A program made the translations under genes and the position numbers. Below are positions 17,080-26,762 of a DNA stretch of 55,736 nt, in pieces (position 1 is the first letter of the stretch; the number at the start of each line of letters is the position of its first letter). The stretch is from Anaerolineae bacterium. Its GTDB lineage: Bacteria; Chloroflexota; Anaerolineae; Aggregatilineales; Phototrophicaceae. The notes beneath the pieces are model-generated. The model saw only the letters and a list, made by a program, of their open reading frames with translations. It was not told the DNA's origin and did no database searches. Location: assembly GCA_013360465.1 (NCBI GenBank), contig JABWBO010000043.1, positions 1 to 55,736 on the forward strand, written 5' to 3'.

Positions 17080-17178
17080 ACCGAATGTGGCGAGACCCTG
17101 CGCCCGATCATCGACTCGCTGCGTGATTGGGGCGAGCGATGGGGGTACGGGATACCCGATGGAGCGCCGCGTAAGTAG
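17080..17178 (+). pseudogene. remnant of the C-terminus of an HxlR-type regulator
   Basis: This frame reads TECGETLRPIIDSLRDWGERWG and then a short tail to a stop at 17178. It matches the C-terminal helix of HxlR-family winged-helix regulators (pattern LT..GE.LRP.LD.L..WGE.W). No matching N-terminal part is present in the same frame upstream, so it looks like a decayed gene. The 400 bases from 16864 to 17262 hold otherwise only the inverted repeat and a hairpin. Confidence 0.4.
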
Positions 17179-17210
17179 GCGCGACAGATGGGGAGGAACA
17201 GGGACCGCCG

Positions 17211-17247
17211 TTCTGCCAGGGCAAGGCACTGCCTTACCCTGGCAGAA
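17211..17247. terminator. strong hairpin downstream of the ABC-F gene
   Basis: TTCTGCCAGGG (17211-17221) pairs perfectly with CCCTGGCAGAA (17237-17247), with an inner AAGGC/GCCTT stem. It lies 16 bases past the end of the minus-strand ABC-F gene. No T tract on either side. Confidence 0.6.
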
Positions 17248-17262
17248 TGGATTGACGGAGAG

Positions 17263-18900
17263 TCAGCGCACCAGCCTTCCCCGGTCCAGGGTCCAGCGGT
17301 CGCCGCCGAAGCGTTCCAGAAAGCGCCGGTCATGCGACGCCGCGATCACCGGACCGGGGAAGGCGCGGAGGGCGTCTTCCAGCGCTTCCAGCACATCGAA
17401 GCTGACGTAGTTGGTCGGCTCATCCAGGATCAGCAGGTTCGCCCCGCCGGCGATCAGCCGCGCGATCTGCACTTTGCGCCGCTGACCGCCGCTCAGCTCG
17501 GGCACCTTCTTGTGTACGTCGGCATAGCGGAACAGACCGGAATGCAGCAGGATGGTCATGAGCGCCTGCTCTTCGCGGTCGATTCCCCGGCGGTACGCCT
17601 CGAACAGCGTCGATTCAGGCGGTAGGTCCGCCGATTCCTGGTCGATGAAGCCGACCTGCACAGCGGGGTTGTAGACCACCTCGCCGGCGTCGGGCGTCTC
17701 CTGACCGGTGAGCAGGCGGATCAGCGTGGTCTTGCCCGCGCCGTTGGGGGCGACCAGCGCGATTCGCGCGTCGACGCCCACCTCGAAAGAGACCTCCTCC
17801 AAGATCACTCGGTCGCCGTAGCGCTTGCTCAGTCCTCGAACAATCAAGGGCAGCCGCCCGCGCAGCGCCGCCGGGTCGAGCCGTCCATCGAAGCACAGGT
17901 CTTCCGGCGGCTGGGGAATCGGGTCTTCCTCGATGCGCCGCAGCCGCTCCTCGGCACTGCGGACTCGCTTGGCGACGGTGCGGTCGTGCGTCTGCTCCTT
18001 CTTGAACTTCAGGAACTTGTCGCCGTCGGGCGGCGGACGGTAGTTGTCGTTGTTGCGCGCCCGCACGGCGACATCGTAGCGCAGCGCCTTGATCTCCTCC
18101 TGCTGGCGGGCATACTCCTCCTGCCACCGACGGCGCTCGATCTCCTTGGCGCGCCGGTAGGCGTCATAGTCGCCGCCGTAGCGCTTCGCCGTGTGACGGT
18201 GTTCGTCAATTTCGATGATGGCGTTGACCGTCCGGTTCAGGAATGCGCGGTCGTGCGAGACGATCAGCGCGCCGCCGGGGTATGCCGAGAGGGTCGCCTC
18301 CAGCCAGTCCAGGCTTGATGCGTCCAGGTGATTGGTCGGCTCGTCAAGCAGCAGCAGGTCGGGGGTGTTGAGCAGCAGCAGCGCCAGCGCCATCCGCTCT
18401 TTTTCGCCGCCGCTGAGCGTCGAAAACAGGCGGTCGCGGGAAATGTGCCCGACCCCCAGCCCCGCCAGCGTGGCATCGATGCGATGATCGAGTTCATAGC
18501 CGCCGCCCTGTTCGAAGGCGTCCGCCGCCGTGCCGTAGTCGTGCAGCACTGCGGACAGCACCTCGCCCGCCGCCGTCGTCATGGCGGCTTCCAGACGGCG
18601 CATCTCGCCTTCGGCGGCGCGCACCCCGGCGACGGCGCGGTCGATCATGTCGCTGACGGTCCTGCCGTCGATGTCCAGCATCATCTGCTGCAAATAGCCG
18701 ACCCGGACGCCGGCAGGGATACTCACTGCGCCGGAATCGGGACTCAGCTCGCCGGCGATCAGGCGCAGCAGCGTCGTCTTGCCCGATCCGTTCGCGCCGA
18801 CCAGCCCGATGCGGTCGCCGTCGAGGAGCGACAGAGAAACGTCGTTCAGCACGGTGTGCAGCCCAAAAGTCTTATGGAGGTGGGAGGCTGTGGCTAACAT
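17263..18900 (-). CDS. ABC-F family ATP-binding protein
   Basis: 545 residues and no membrane helices. There are two ATPase domains. The first has Walker A GANGSGKTTLLRLIAG (about 34-49), signature LSGGEKERMALALL, and Walker B LLLLDEPTNHLD. The second has APNGAGKTTLIRLLTG, LSGGQRRKVQIARL and LLILDEPTNYVSFD. A charged linker (about 240-330, rich in Glu, Arg and Lys) joins them. ABC-F proteins bind the ribosomal E site; subtypes serve translation elongation control or protect ribosomes from antibiotics. The subtype cannot be set by eye. It is a single gene with a hairpin downstream. Confidence 0.92.
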   Translation of the reverse strand: MLATASHLHKTFGLHTVLNDVSLSLLDGDRIGLVGANGSGKTTLLRLIAGELSPDSGAVSIPAGVRVGYLQQMMLDIDGRTVSDMIDRAVAGVRAAEGEMRRLEAAMTTAAGEVLSAVLHDYGTAADAFEQGGGYELDHRIDATLAGLGVGHISRDRLFSTLSGGEKERMALALLLLNTPDLLLLDEPTNHLDASSLDWLEATLSAYPGGALIVSHDRAFLNRTVNAIIEIDEHRHTAKRYGGDYDAYRRAKEIERRRWQEEYARQQEEIKALRYDVAVRARNNDNYRPPPDGDKFLKFKKEQTHDRTVAKRVRSAEERLRRIEEDPIPQPPEDLCFDGRLDPAALRGRLPLIVRGLSKRYGDRVILEEVSFEVGVDARIALVAPNGAGKTTLIRLLTGQETPDAGEVVYNPAVQVGFIDQESADLPPESTLFEAYRRGIDREEQALMTILLHSGLFRYADVHKKVPELSGGQRRKVQIARLIAGGANLLILDEPTNYVSFDVLEALEDALRAFPGPVIAASHDRRFLERFGGDRWTLDRGRLVR

Positions 18901-19511
18901 AGCGCCGCCTTCTGTTGGTTGCGGTTAGGACGTGGACCCTCGCCCGGCACACGCGGGGTGGAGGGTGAATCGGGAGATGTGGCGGAGCCTGCCCGGCAAA
19001 GCCTGGGGAATCAAAAGCGCCGCCAGCGGACGAATCCGGGCAGCGCCTGGGAATCAAACGAGGGAATCGAAAGCGCGCGGGACCGGGGGCGTCCTCAGGA
19101 ACGAATGGGGTACAGCGCGTCTGTCGTCATCTGAACCTGCCTGAATCGGGTGAGCAGCAGACCGGGGGGAGAATCCGAACACGAAACCTCCGCCGCAATC
19201 GTGATCAGCGTAATGCAAGGCGCAAGACTTTGTCAAGGGGGCTGGTATGCGTCGGGTGCATTTCAGATGATTGGGGATACGGGCGGACAACGCGGGCGGG
19301 ACAACGCGGGCGGGACAACGCGGGCGTTGTCCCTACAAAATGTGCCTCCGTAGGGACGATGCCTGCATCGTCCGTTGAAGTACCCAAAATATTGAAATAC
19401 ACCCTATGCGGCTGCGGTATGCGCCTGTGAGACTCCGCGCTAGAATGGGCAGCGCTGCCGCATCCACCGCGCCCTGATCACGGAACTTACCCGAAACGAG
19501 GAGAATCTGCC
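18901..19511. other. 611-base intergenic region, repeat-rich
   Basis: It holds the 5' flank of the ABC-F gene (minus) and of the heparinase-like gene (plus). Visible structure: imperfect direct repeats GGCAAAGCCTGGGGAATCAA (about 18996-19015) and GGCAGCGCCTGGGAATCAAA, and the tandem and palindromic repeat at 19280-19373. I found no convincing coding sequence or tRNA in it. GAGGAG about 10 bases before 19512 is the RBS of the next gene. Confidence 0.6.
19280..19373. repeat. short tandem repeat plus palindromic repeat, copy 2
   Basis: Three head-to-tail copies of CGGGCGG(G)ACAACG at 19280-19292, 19293-19306 and 19307-19320 lead into CGGGCGTTGTCCCTAC. A hairpin GTAGGGACGATGCCTGCATCGTCC follows at 19350-19373. 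The terminal GTAGGGACG and CCCTAC elements match the copy at 25-80. Confidence 0.75.
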
Positions 19512-21806
19512 ATGTTCAGACGCCTGCTGATCGTTTCCACCTGCCTGATCCTGTTGAGCGGGGCGATTCACGCGCAAACCGACGCGGCGCATCCGCACCT
19601 GTGGGTGACTGCTCAGGACCTGCCGCGCCTGCGCGAATGGGCGTCGCAGGGCAACCCGATGTATCGCGAGCTGGCATGGCTGGCGAATGCGGCGGCGCAC
19701 CAGATGGATGAAGGGATCATCCCGGCGCAGGACACCGGCGGCTACGCTTACGAAGATTACCCGACGGAATCCTATGCCCTGCTGTTCGCCTTCATGTCGC
19801 TGATCGAAAGCAGCGAGACGGCGCGGCTGAAACATGCCGAGCGGGCGCGGTCGCTGCTGATGCACGTGATCGATCAGGCGGCGGGTGCGGCGGAGGATCA
19901 GCCGTTTCGGCACCCCGAGTTCGCCACCAGCGACCGGTCGCGCTGGTACGGCGTGAGCTTTCCCCTGACGGTCGATTGGATTTACCCGGTGCTTTCGGCG
20001 GAGGACAAGACGGCGATCCGGGCGGTCTTTCTGCGCTGGTGCGAGGAGAACCTGAACGCCTACACGACCAACTACAACCATCCGGAGCCGATCGGCGTGA
20101 TCAACGATCCGATCCTGGTCAGCGACCCGGCGCTGGTCCGCTGGGCGGGCAATAACTACTACGCGGCGCACATGCGCAACATGGGCATGATGGCGCTCGC
20201 CTTCGACGCGGCGGACGATCCCGACGGCGCGCTGCGGGCGTATCTGGAAAATGCCACCGGCGCGTGGCTGTACGTGATCGATCACCTGCTGCGCACCGAT
20301 GCGCGCGGCGGCTTCGGCACGGAGGGCTTCGAATACAGCCCACAGGCGCTCGGCTATGTGGCGCAGTTCATGCTGGCGCTGGCGACGGCGGGCGCGGATG
20401 ACCCGGCGGTGTGGGGGCAGCAGGTCGATTTCGTCTCCAATCCCTTCTGGGACGACGCCATGCGCGCCTTCGCCCATTCGATGAGTCCGGCGGCGGCTGT
20501 GAGCGACGACGCGGGCGTCGTCTACCTGCCGGCGTGGTACGGATCGGGGCAGAACTACTGGCTGCCCGACTATATCGAGCTGTTCGGGGCGCTCGGCGCT
20601 TACGATGTTTTCAGCGGCGGGGACCCGGCGCGCCTGGAGGCGCTGCGCTGGATGCAGATGCACACGCCCCCCGGCGGAGAATTCACCCTGAGCGAACGGG
20701 TGGCGGATGCCGACGCCGCCCATAAGGCGATCCTGTACTATCTGCTGTTCGACCCCGCCAGTCTGAACCCCGCCGACCCGCGACCGGGCTACGGCACGTC
20801 GTGGTACGCGCCGGGGATGCGCCGGCTGCTCGCCCGCACCGACTGGGGCGCCGACGCCGCCTGGTTCACCTATAACCTGAGCTGGGACGCGGTGGACCAT
20901 CAGAGCGGCAACGGCAACGCCATCGAGTTCTATCGCGGCGGTGAATGGCTGACGAAAGTCCGCGTCGGCTACGATTTCGACTATCACACCTCCGACAATT
21001 TCAACACGCTGACGGTGCAGAACACGCTCCCCGACCGCGACGACTTCCGGCTGATGATCGGGCAGCGCGGCTCGCAGTGGCTGCTTTCGGCGGGCGACCC
21101 GCCGCAGCCGACGATCAGCGTGACCGACGCCTACGCCTATGCGTTTGGCGACTCCACCGCGTTGTACAACTCGGAATACGAAGGCGTGACCGCCGTCGAT
21201 CACGTCAGCCGGTCGGTGATCTGGCTGAAGCCGGATGTGATCGTGGTCTACGACCGCGCCGCCACCCGCGCCGAAAACCCGGTCAGCCGATTCTGGCTCA
21301 ACTTCCCGGCGGAGGGCGTGGTGGATGGCACAGTCACGCGCATGACGACCGAGCGTGGGCAGATGCTCACCGTCGAGACGCTGCTGCCCGTCGGTGCGCA
21401 GATCACGGTGTCGCCGCTGGTCGATGAAGCCAGCAGCGCGCCCGCCGCCAACGAGTCGATGCGCTACCGCCTGCGGGTTGAAGCCGCCGCGCCAGAGACG
21501 CGCTTCCTGCACGTGCTGCAAGGCAGCGACGCCGGAGCCTCGCCTGCCGCTGTCGACTTGATCGAGAGTGTGGATGGCGCAGCCTTCCAGGGCGCAGTGG
21601 TGGGAGATGTCGCGGTACTCTTCCCGGTTGATGCTGATGCGGAGGTCGAAAGCCTGACGTTCAGCGCGGCGGCGGCGACCTACCTGATCGCCGGGCTGAC
21701 GCCGAACGCCGGCTACGACCTGGCGTTAGACGGCGGCATGATGCGCATCACGCCGGGGACGCAGCTCAGCACCGACGCCGGGGGCGTGCTGTTGGTGCGG
21801 TGGTAG
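19512..21806 (+). CDS. secreted heparinase II/III-like protein
   Basis: 764 residues with a Sec signal peptide (MFRRLLIVSTCLILLSGAIH, then AQT). The N-terminal 300 residues look like the alpha/alpha-toroid of polysaccharide-lyase families (HPHLWVTAQDLPRLREWA opening, YEDYPTESYALLFAFMSLIE, helices with paired aromatic residues). The rest is beta-rich, as in the C-terminal part of heparinase II/III enzymes, with YEGVTAVDHVSRSVIWLKPDVIVVYDR matching the pattern in that family where a protein describes a buried sheet followed by VVYDR. Predicted role: outside the cell, cleavage of an acidic or uronic polysaccharide. The substrate is unknown and catalytic residues were not assigned. Single gene, terminator hairpin downstream. 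Confidence 0.7.
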   Translation: MFRRLLIVSTCLILLSGAIHAQTDAAHPHLWVTAQDLPRLREWASQGNPMYRELAWLANAAAHQMDEGIIPAQDTGGYAYEDYPTESYALLFAFMSLIESSETARLKHAERARSLLMHVIDQAAGAAEDQPFRHPEFATSDRSRWYGVSFPLTVDWIYPVLSAEDKTAIRAVFLRWCEENLNAYTTNYNHPEPIGVINDPILVSDPALVRWAGNNYYAAHMRNMGMMALAFDAADDPDGALRAYLENATGAWLYVIDHLLRTDARGGFGTEGFEYSPQALGYVAQFMLALATAGADDPAVWGQQVDFVSNPFWDDAMRAFAHSMSPAAAVSDDAGVVYLPAWYGSGQNYWLPDYIELFGALGAYDVFSGGDPARLEALRWMQMHTPPGGEFTLSERVADADAAHKAILYYLLFDPASLNPADPRPGYGTSWYAPGMRRLLARTDWGADAAWFTYNLSWDAVDHQSGNGNAIEFYRGGEWLTKVRVGYDFDYHTSDNFNTLTVQNTLPDRDDFRLMIGQRGSQWLLSAGDPPQPTISVTDAYAYAFGDSTALYNSEYEGVTAVDHVSRSVIWLKPDVIVVYDRAATRAENPVSRFWLNFPAEGVVDGTVTRMTTERGQMLTVETLLPVGAQITVSPLVDEASSAPAANESMRYRLRVEAAAPETRFLHVLQGSDAGASPAAVDLIESVDGAAFQGAVVGDVAVLFPVDADAEVESLTFSAAAATYLIAGLTPNAGYDLALDGGMMRITPGTQLSTDAGGVLLVRW

Positions 21807-21823
21807 AGAAGGTCCTCACCCTT

Positions 21824-21858
21824 CCGTCCCCTCAGCCATCGTGATGGAGAGGGGACGG
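21824..21858 (+). terminator. hairpin after the heparinase-like gene
   Basis: CCGTCCCCTC (21824-21833) pairs with GAGGGGACGG (21849-21858), 18 bases after the stop codon. No T tract. Confidence 0.6.
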
Positions 21859-21980
21859 AGGCGAACTCAAAGCACAAGAAGCGCTTGACGCGCCCTAACG
21901 GGCGACAGCATTCGCCGGGATGTAGACCGGGTCCGCCTGACAGGCGGATATGTCGTGGTCGATCAGTTTGTCTTGGGGCG

Positions 21981-22027
21981 TTGACCGCAAGCCCTCACGC
22001 CCGTTATAATCGAATCTGCATTAGATT
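21981..22027 (+). promoter_or_regulatory. promoter and operator of the TetR/acyl-CoA cluster
   Basis: -35 TTGACC (21981-21986), 18-base spacer, perfect -10 TATAAT (22005-22010). Immediately downstream, at about +1, is the palindrome AATCTgcattAGATT (22013-22027). This is a good position for autorepression by the TetR protein encoded next. Confidence 0.7.
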
Positions 22028-22048
22028 ATTTCAGGCAAGGATTTGATT

Positions 22049-22726
22049 TTGGCGCGTAAGCCTGCCGATCAGTCGGTTAACCGCGAAGAGATCATCACCG
22101 CCGCCGCTGACGTACTCAGCCGGAGGGGCTATGAGACCGCCACTATGAAGGACATCGCTGCGGCGGTCAACCTGACTGCCGCCAGCCTTTATCATCATTT
22201 CCGCAGCAAGGACGCGCTCCTCCTCGCCGTCCTGGAGATGGGGCTGGAATTCACCATCAACCGCATCCAGCCGATCACCTGCCAGCGCGGGTTAAGCGCC
22301 GAAGAACGGCTGCGCGCCATGATCCGCGAGCATATCGTCGGCGTGGCGGACAACCCCGCCGTCGGCGCGGCGATGGTCTTCGAGATTCACGCGCTCTCCC
22401 ACGCCAAGCCGCCTACCCGGCGCGCCAAGCCGGAAGATGTACAAGCATTTGAGGCGTTTCTGACGCAGCGCGACGCCTTTTTCCGCAGGCGTGACGCCTT
22501 TGAACACCTCTTCCGCGCGGTGGTACAGGAGGGGGTGCGCAGCGGCGAATTTCACCCGGTAGATGTGCCGATCTTCGTCAAGGCACTGCTCGGCGCCAAT
22601 AACTGGGTCGGCGTGTGGTATCGCCCGGATGGACGGCTTTCCGGCGAAGCCATCGCCGCCGAAATCACCGGCTACTTCATTCCGGCGTTAGTGATGCGAA
22701 AGGGAGCGCGTGATGGACTGGTTTGA
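22049..22726 (+). CDS. TetR family transcriptional regulator
   Basis: About 225 residues from the TTG at 22049, which has AAGG 8 bases upstream; an in-frame TTG at 22043 is too close to it. The N-terminal helix-turn-helix is typical (NREEIITAAADVLSRRGYET, then MKDIAAAVNLTAASLYHHF). The C-terminal ligand domain of about 160 residues is helical. It is the first gene of a run of acyl-CoA enzymes, so by analogy with FadR/PsrA/KstR-type TetR proteins it probably senses an acyl-CoA and represses this cluster. The palindrome at 22013-22027 is the candidate operator. Confidence 0.9.
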   Translation: MARKPADQSVNREEIITAAADVLSRRGYETATMKDIAAAVNLTAASLYHHFRSKDALLLAVLEMGLEFTINRIQPITCQRGLSAEERLRAMIREHIVGVADNPAVGAAMVFEIHALSHAKPPTRRAKPEDVQAFEAFLTQRDAFFRRRDAFEHLFRAVVQEGVRSGEFHPVDVPIFVKALLGANNWVGVWYRPDGRLSGEAIAAEITGYFIPALVMRKGARDGLV

Positions 22727-22886
22727 TGTGATCGCGAGAATCCTGGACGCCATCACCGCTGATCGCCGCGCGGAGCCGGAAGAACGCGAGCGTTCGCGCC
22801 GGTTGATGGTCTTCACCTTCGCCGTCGTCGTCGGCGCGGTGATCGTCGTCCTGGTTTTGGTGGCGCTGCTCGGACCTCCGGCATGA
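22713..22886 (+). CDS. 57-residue single-span membrane protein
   Basis: Starts with ATG at 22713 inside the end of the TetR gene (overlap 14 bases), with AGGGAG about 8 bases upstream. The N-terminal half is amphipathic and charged (MDWFDVIARILDAIT, then an Arg/Glu-rich stretch); residues of about 32-54 form one membrane helix (FTFAVVVGAVIVVLVLVALL). No family is recognised. The overlap and RBS suggest it is truly translated with the regulator. Confidence 0.6.
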   Translation: MDWFDVIARILDAITADRRAEPEERERSRRLMVFTFAVVVGAVIVVLVLVALLGPPA

Positions 22887-22944
22887 CCGCCTCATCCCTC
22901 CCTCGCTTTTGTTCTGATACGCGAAATCAGCAAGGTGAGTGTTC

Positions 22945-23766
22945 ATGAGATTACTCGAAGGCAAAACCGCCATCATCACCGGCAGCGGGCGCGGCATCGG
23001 CGCGGCGGCTGCCGGGCTGTTCGCGGCGCACGGGGCGAATGTCGTCGTCAGCGACATCGACCCGGTTCCGGCGAATGAGATCGCCTCGGCGATTCGCGGC
23101 GTGGGCGGCAGCGCGTTGGTCGTCCCGGCGGATGTGACCAAAGATGGCGACATCGAGGAGCTGATCGGGCGGACGGCCAGCGCTTACGGCGGCATCGACA
23201 TCCTGGTCAACAACGCCGGCTACACCTGGGATGGCATGATGCATAAGATGAGCGATGAGCAGTGGGAGGCGATGCTGCGCATCCACCTGACCGCGCCGTT
23301 CAAGATCATCCGTGCCGCCATCCCTTACATGCGCGAGATCGCCAAAGCGGAACAGGAAGGCGGCGGCGCGGCGAAAGCCCGCAAGATCGTCAATGTGAGC
23401 AGCACCACCGGCACGCGCGGCAACATCGGGCAGTCCAATTACGCGGCGGGCAAAGCCGGCATCATCGGCTTGACGCGGACGCTGGCGAAGGAGTGGGGGG
23501 CGTTCAACATCCAGGTCAACGCCGTCGCCTTCGGCTTCATCGAGACGCGGCTGACCCAGAGCGACGCGGAGGGTGACTTCACCGAACGCGACGGACAGCG
23601 CATCAAGCTGGGCATGCCGGACAAGGTACGCGACCTGATCTTCAATCAGATTCCCATGCGCCGCCCTGGCACTGCCGAGGAAGCGGCGGGCGCGCTGCTC
23701 TTCTTCGCCAGTCCGCTTTCCAACTATGTCAGCGGGCAGGTGCTGGAAGTGGCGGGCGGCTGGTAG
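22945..23766 (+). CDS. SDR family oxidoreductase (FabG-like 3-oxoacyl reductase)
   Basis: 273 residues from ATG 22945 (RBS AAGGTGA). The NAD(P)-binding motif TGSGRGIGAAAAG is near the N-terminus, with NNAG following a conserved DILV. The catalytic Ser lies in NVSSTTGTRGNIGQS and the Tyr/Lys pair in NYAAGKAG. A C-terminal GQVLEVAGGW is as in FabG. It reduces or oxidises a hydroxy/keto group on an acyl-CoA or acyl-ACP; in this cluster, oxidation of a 3-hydroxyacyl-CoA is plausible. The Asp in VVVSDIDP after the second strand suggests NAD(H) preference. 71 bases before the acyl-CoA dehydrogenase. Confidence 0.88.
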   Translation: MRLLEGKTAIITGSGRGIGAAAAGLFAAHGANVVVSDIDPVPANEIASAIRGVGGSALVVPADVTKDGDIEELIGRTASAYGGIDILVNNAGYTWDGMMHKMSDEQWEAMLRIHLTAPFKIIRAAIPYMREIAKAEQEGGGAAKARKIVNVSSTTGTRGNIGQSNYAAGKAGIIGLTRTLAKEWGAFNIQVNAVAFGFIETRLTQSDAEGDFTERDGQRIKLGMPDKVRDLIFNQIPMRRPGTAEEAAGALLFFASPLSNYVSGQVLEVAGGW

Positions 23767-23837
23767 CAGGTGGGTGAACGTCGGGGCGTGAAGCTTGCGC
23801 CCTGCTTGTTGGTCGTTATTGGTGAAAGGCAAAATAC

Positions 23838-24932
23838 GTGATTTCCTTTACGCCTACGGAAGAACAGCAGCAGTTGGTCGAGGTCATCCGGCGCTACGCG
23901 GTCAGCGACGTGCAGCCGGTGGCGCACGAAGCGGACGAACATGAGCGCGTGCCGGGCGATGTGGTGCGCACCGGGTGGGAGATCGGGCTGGTTCCGACGG
24001 CGATCCCCGAAGCGATGGGAGGGCTGGGCGAGATGAGCGCCATCACCAACGTGCTTGCCGCCGAAGAATTCGCCTATGGCGATCTGGCGACGGCGCTCCA
24101 GGTGCTTGCGCCGGCGCTGTTCGCCTATCCGCTCGTCTTATACGGGACAGAGGCGCAGAAGCAGCTTTATCTGCCGCAGTTTCTCGATGAACGCCCGGCG
24201 CATTTTTCGGCGGCGCTGGTTGAACCGGGCGTGTTCTTCGACCCGCACGATCTGAAGACGACGGCGCGCGTCGAAGGCGGCAAGATACTGATCAACGGCG
24301 TGAAGAGCGCCGTGCCTCTGGCGGCGGTCGCCAACGCCATGCTGGTCTATGCCCGCGACGACGGCGGCAAAGCCGCCGCCTACATCGTCGAAGCCGATGC
24401 GCACGGTGTGGAGATCGGTGCGCGCGAGAAGCTGCTGGGTGTGCGCGCCCTGCCGACCCACCGCGTGACCTTCAAGGACGCCGCCGTCGATCTCGACTGC
24501 AAACTGGGCGGCGAGACTGGCGCGGATGTGCAGGCGCTCCTCAACCGTTCCTGGACGGCGCTGGCGGCGCTCGGCGTCGGCGTGGCGCGCTACGCCTTCG
24601 AGTATGCCCGCGATTACGCCAAACAGCGCGTGCAGTTTGGCGTGCCTATCGCCCAGAAGCAGGCGATTGCCTTCATGCTGGCGGAAATGGCGATTGAAGT
24701 GGACGCCGCCCGCCTGATGGTGTGGGAGGCGGCATGGAAGCTGGATCGCGGCGAGGACGCCACCCGCGAAGCCTATTTGGCGCGGCAGTACAGTGACAAA
24801 GCCGCCATGTTCGTGACCGACGCCGCCGTACAGGTACTCGGCGGTTATGGCTTCATCCGCGAATACCCGGTCGAGCGGCTGCTGCGCAATGCGCGTGGGC
24901 TGGCGACGTTCGACGGGCTGGCGATCATTTGA
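23838..24932 (+). CDS. acyl-CoA dehydrogenase-like protein, catalytic Glu replaced by Asp, short C-terminus
   Basis: 364 residues from GTG 23838. Overall acyl-CoA dehydrogenase fold: N-terminal helical domain, central beta domain (AALVEPGVFFDPHDL, ARVEGGKILINGVKSAVPLA), and C-terminal helices with YAKQRVQFGVPIAQKQAIAF and AAVQVLGGYGFIREYPVERL. Most relatives have YEGT with the catalytic Glu after the PVERL..R.A segment and then about 20 more residues. Here the corresponding place reads ATFDGLAII: Asp359 stands where Glu is expected and the protein then ends. The central domain also lacks the usual TEPGAGSD motif. It may be the non-catalytic, FAD-binding partner of the dehydrogenase encoded 36 bases downstream. 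Confidence 0.88.
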   Translation: MISFTPTEEQQQLVEVIRRYAVSDVQPVAHEADEHERVPGDVVRTGWEIGLVPTAIPEAMGGLGEMSAITNVLAAEEFAYGDLATALQVLAPALFAYPLVLYGTEAQKQLYLPQFLDERPAHFSAALVEPGVFFDPHDLKTTARVEGGKILINGVKSAVPLAAVANAMLVYARDDGGKAAAYIVEADAHGVEIGAREKLLGVRALPTHRVTFKDAAVDLDCKLGGETGADVQALLNRSWTALAALGVGVARYAFEYARDYAKQRVQFGVPIAQKQAIAFMLAEMAIEVDAARLMVWEAAWKLDRGEDATREAYLARQYSDKAAMFVTDAAVQVLGGYGFIREYPVERLLRNARGLATFDGLAII

Positions 24933-24968
24933 GCGGGCGTAAGAGACGGCTGAGCGATTTGGAGCGAG

Positions 24969-26228
<1,260 letters not shown>

Positions 26229-26344
26229 CGCAACAAAATGCATACGACCGGCAGCGCGGAATCGCGATAGAATCACAGCACTCATCATGGATGACTTTAT
26301 CCGAACATTTCAAGGTTGCTAGCATCTGACGGGGAGGCGCTGCC

Positions 26345-26737
26345 ATGACGGTCACCGCAAAGTGGTACGACGGAAAACCTGAGACAAACATCATCCACAT
26401 CGAATTCGTCGGCGTGTGGACGTGGGACGAGTTCCAGCACAGCATCGAAGAGGATGTGGGCAAGCTGTTGGGGGGTGGGGAAGATAAGCGCTGCACCATC
26501 GTCGATCTGCGCCAGAGTACCCGCCTTCCCCCGGATGTCATCAAGCAGAGCAGCAAGATGGCGCGCGGCGGTCAGGACTGGGATCTGATGGTCATCGTCG
26601 GAAACAACCAGTTCGCCCGCATGGTGATCAGTATCGTGACCCGCCTGTTCCCCAACCTTGGTAAAGCCTTCCAGATGGCGACCACCCTGGATGAGGCGGT
26701 GCGGCTGATCGACCGTCATCGCGCCACACACGTGTGA
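26345..26737 (+). CDS. small protein with STAS/SpoIIAA-like fold, function unknown
   Basis: 130 residues, soluble, no signal. A beta strand and ligand-like opening (NIIHIEFVGVWTWDEF) is followed by helices and a central strand RCTIVDLRQS, LMVIVGNN, and a helix ending in DEAVRLIDRH. This beta-alpha alternation resembles the STAS/SEC14-like small proteins seen next to unrelated genes in Chloroflexota. RBS GGGGAGG is 9 bases upstream. It sits between the dehydrogenases and the FadN-like gene (25 bases downstream), so it is probably co-transcribed; a link to lipid metabolism is only positional. Confidence 0.6.
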   Translation: MTVTAKWYDGKPETNIIHIEFVGVWTWDEFQHSIEEDVGKLLGGGEDKRCTIVDLRQSTRLPPDVIKQSSKMARGGQDWDLMVIVGNNQFARMVISIVTRLFPNLGKAFQMATTLDEAVRLIDRHRATHV

Positions 26738-26762
26738 AAGCGACCGAAAGGACCGATTCAGG

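Noticed and set aside
16929-17333. Minus-strand open frame of 134 codons in the intergenic gap
   Set aside because: No RBS, no recognisable family, overlaps the end of the ABC-F gene in another frame.
19150-19205. Sequence resembling a tRNA T-arm near the middle of the 600-base gap
   Set aside because: No acceptor or anticodon stem pairing and no CCA end.
19280-19336. 14-bp repeats considered as CRISPR or iteron repeats of an origin
   Set aside because: Only three adjacent units, no spacers, no replication or cas genes near.
19440-21521. Minus-strand open frame of nearly 700 codons
   Set aside because: Antisense to the heparinase-like gene.
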